A DNA stretch of 64,000 bases, taken from NCBI GenBank assembly GCA_947579605.1, contig OX388327.1:10031122-10095121 (forward strand). Reading direction: 5' to 3'. Shown here piece after piece: positions 63,170 to 64,000 of this stretch (the first letter of the stretch is position 1; each line of letters begins with the position of its first letter). The position numbers and the translations under genes are program-made. The notes under the pieces were generated by a model, which worked only from the letters and a program-made list of their open reading frames with translations, did no database searches and was not told the DNA's origin. The stretch is from Athripsodes cinereus (Eukaryota; Arthropoda; Insecta; Trichoptera; Leptoceridae).

Positions 63170-63300
63170 AACAGCCCTTGTAGGGTTGTAGGGCCTTGGC
63201 CTCCAAAACAATAGGTCTCCAAGTCTTTCTATCATGGGTAATGGATTGCCAGTCGTCTTTAGTTTTTAGCCCCTTTATGTTATGAATTTTTGCAACAATT
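63170..63300 (-). pseudogene. possible LINE C-terminal remnant
   Basis: Minus-strand text gives KDDWQSITHD then WRPIVLEAKALQPYKG, in the style of RTE-type ORF2 ends. It is short, so the assignment is weak. Confidence 0.35.
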
Positions 63301-63855
63301 ACCTACCTAGTTAATAGCTATTCAAATAGTGATCAATTGGAATAATTAATCTAGAATGGTTCAAAAATATGTTAAGCCCGTCTCCTTTAGCAATAGATAT
63401 ACAAAAAGATTATTCGTTTTAAAGAAACTTGCCTGTGTTTGTATAGGTTATTATTGTTGTTGTTCTCTGAATTATTGCGAGTAATTTATTTGTTAACTAC
63501 CGAATATAATTTGTGATCTAGTTCATATAGAATAGATACTTTTTTTTATCAGATCATATTGTTGTACGTAACCGTCAGATGTTTGTACATTTTACTACAA
63601 TTATTATTAGACATATATTTTTATTAAATTCTAATAAATTATTCACAGATATTTAGTATCTCAAGGTGATCAAATGATTTCTTTTTTATTAGTAATTGCT
63701 CCATGTGAAATGTTATTTTACTACTCGCAGATTGCTGATGAATTCTTTTTATATTATTTAGACATACCAATTTTATAATAAAATTTAATATTATTATTCT
63801 GATTGATATTATGCTTCGTTGATTCTGTGATTATTCGGCACTCATTCTAAATGTT
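63301..63855. other. no gene seen
   Basis: AT-rich DNA with no supported frame or named repeat. Confidence 0.45.
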
Positions 63856-63946
63856 TCATAAACTTCTATCTATTTTTACTATAACGGCACCTCCCACAAA
63901 TGGGGTAGCCAGTAGATTAACTGCATGTAATGAACTGTAAGAATAT

Positions 63947-64000
63947 GAGTTCGTCGGTAGCCTGGAGGTAGAGTCACGGCCTCCAGAACAAGGGGTCCGT
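63947..64000 (+). mobile_element. tRNA-derived SINE, copy 4, cut by window end
   Basis: GAGTTCGTCGGTAGCCTGGA and AAGGGGTCCGT match the head of the other three copies, here in forward orientation. The body lies beyond the window. Confidence 0.7.

Noticed and set aside
62740..63183. 147-codon forward frame
   Set aside because: It has no domain, runs through a LINE tail and a dispersed SINE-like repeat (GGTTACCCCACTTGTGG), and has low-complexity composition.

Overview
The window looks like nuclear DNA from an insect, most likely a moth or butterfly. It is AT-rich with intron-split genes, GT-AG splice sites and a very dense load of small transposable elements. The lepidopteran call rests on overall texture (frequent TAGGTACCTAC-type strings, tRNA-derived SINEs, hAT/Tigger/Helitron MITEs) and on the two conserved genes. 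It is an inference, not a proof.

Only three protein genes are well supported. (1) 446-2645 (+) encodes a secreted, Lys/Glu-rich protein of 669 residues that I do not recognise; a short first exon carries its signal peptide. (2) 9943-14571 (-) is a complete six-exon Cdk1 gene encoding 299 residues, with [24 protein letters not shown] and the activation-loop threonine. (3) 25573-32854 (+) is an apolipoprotein D/Lazarillo-type lipocalin. It has four shared exons and two homologous alternative last exons (30049-30113 and 32670-32854), which predict isoforms of 247 and 287 residues.

The rest is intergenic or intronic and mostly transposon-derived. Seven non-autonomous hAT elements have 8-bp target duplications that can be read directly, one of them with slightly ambiguous ends. 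Two Tigger/pogo relics keep the transposase C-terminus, and a third TA-flanked pogo-like element holds a tRNA-like insert. There is one complete short Helitron-type element plus a truncated one. A tRNA-derived SINE is present in four copies, and several LINE families survive only as their last codons and 3' tails. One GC-rich LTR-like fragment lies near 45-46 kb. Several families of near-perfect palindromes occur, two copies of one being identical over 154 bp.

Layout: 0-3 kb secreted-protein gene; 3-6.2 kb nested hAT/SINE/LINE cluster; 6.2-9.6 kb mostly unannotatable AT-rich DNA with a MITE pair; 9.6-15 kb Cdk1, with two large foldbacks in its introns; 15-25 kb repeats, including a 48-bp minisatellite; 25.5-33 kb the lipocalin, with a hAT and a 7 x 112-bp array in its introns; 33-64 kb repeats only, with no gene I can support.

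The observations I would follow first are the duplicated alternative terminal exon of the lipocalin, the 111-bp perfect palindrome at 53.6-53.9 kb carrying a hammerhead-like core, the internally repetitive secreted protein, and the long foldbacks inside Cdk1 introns.
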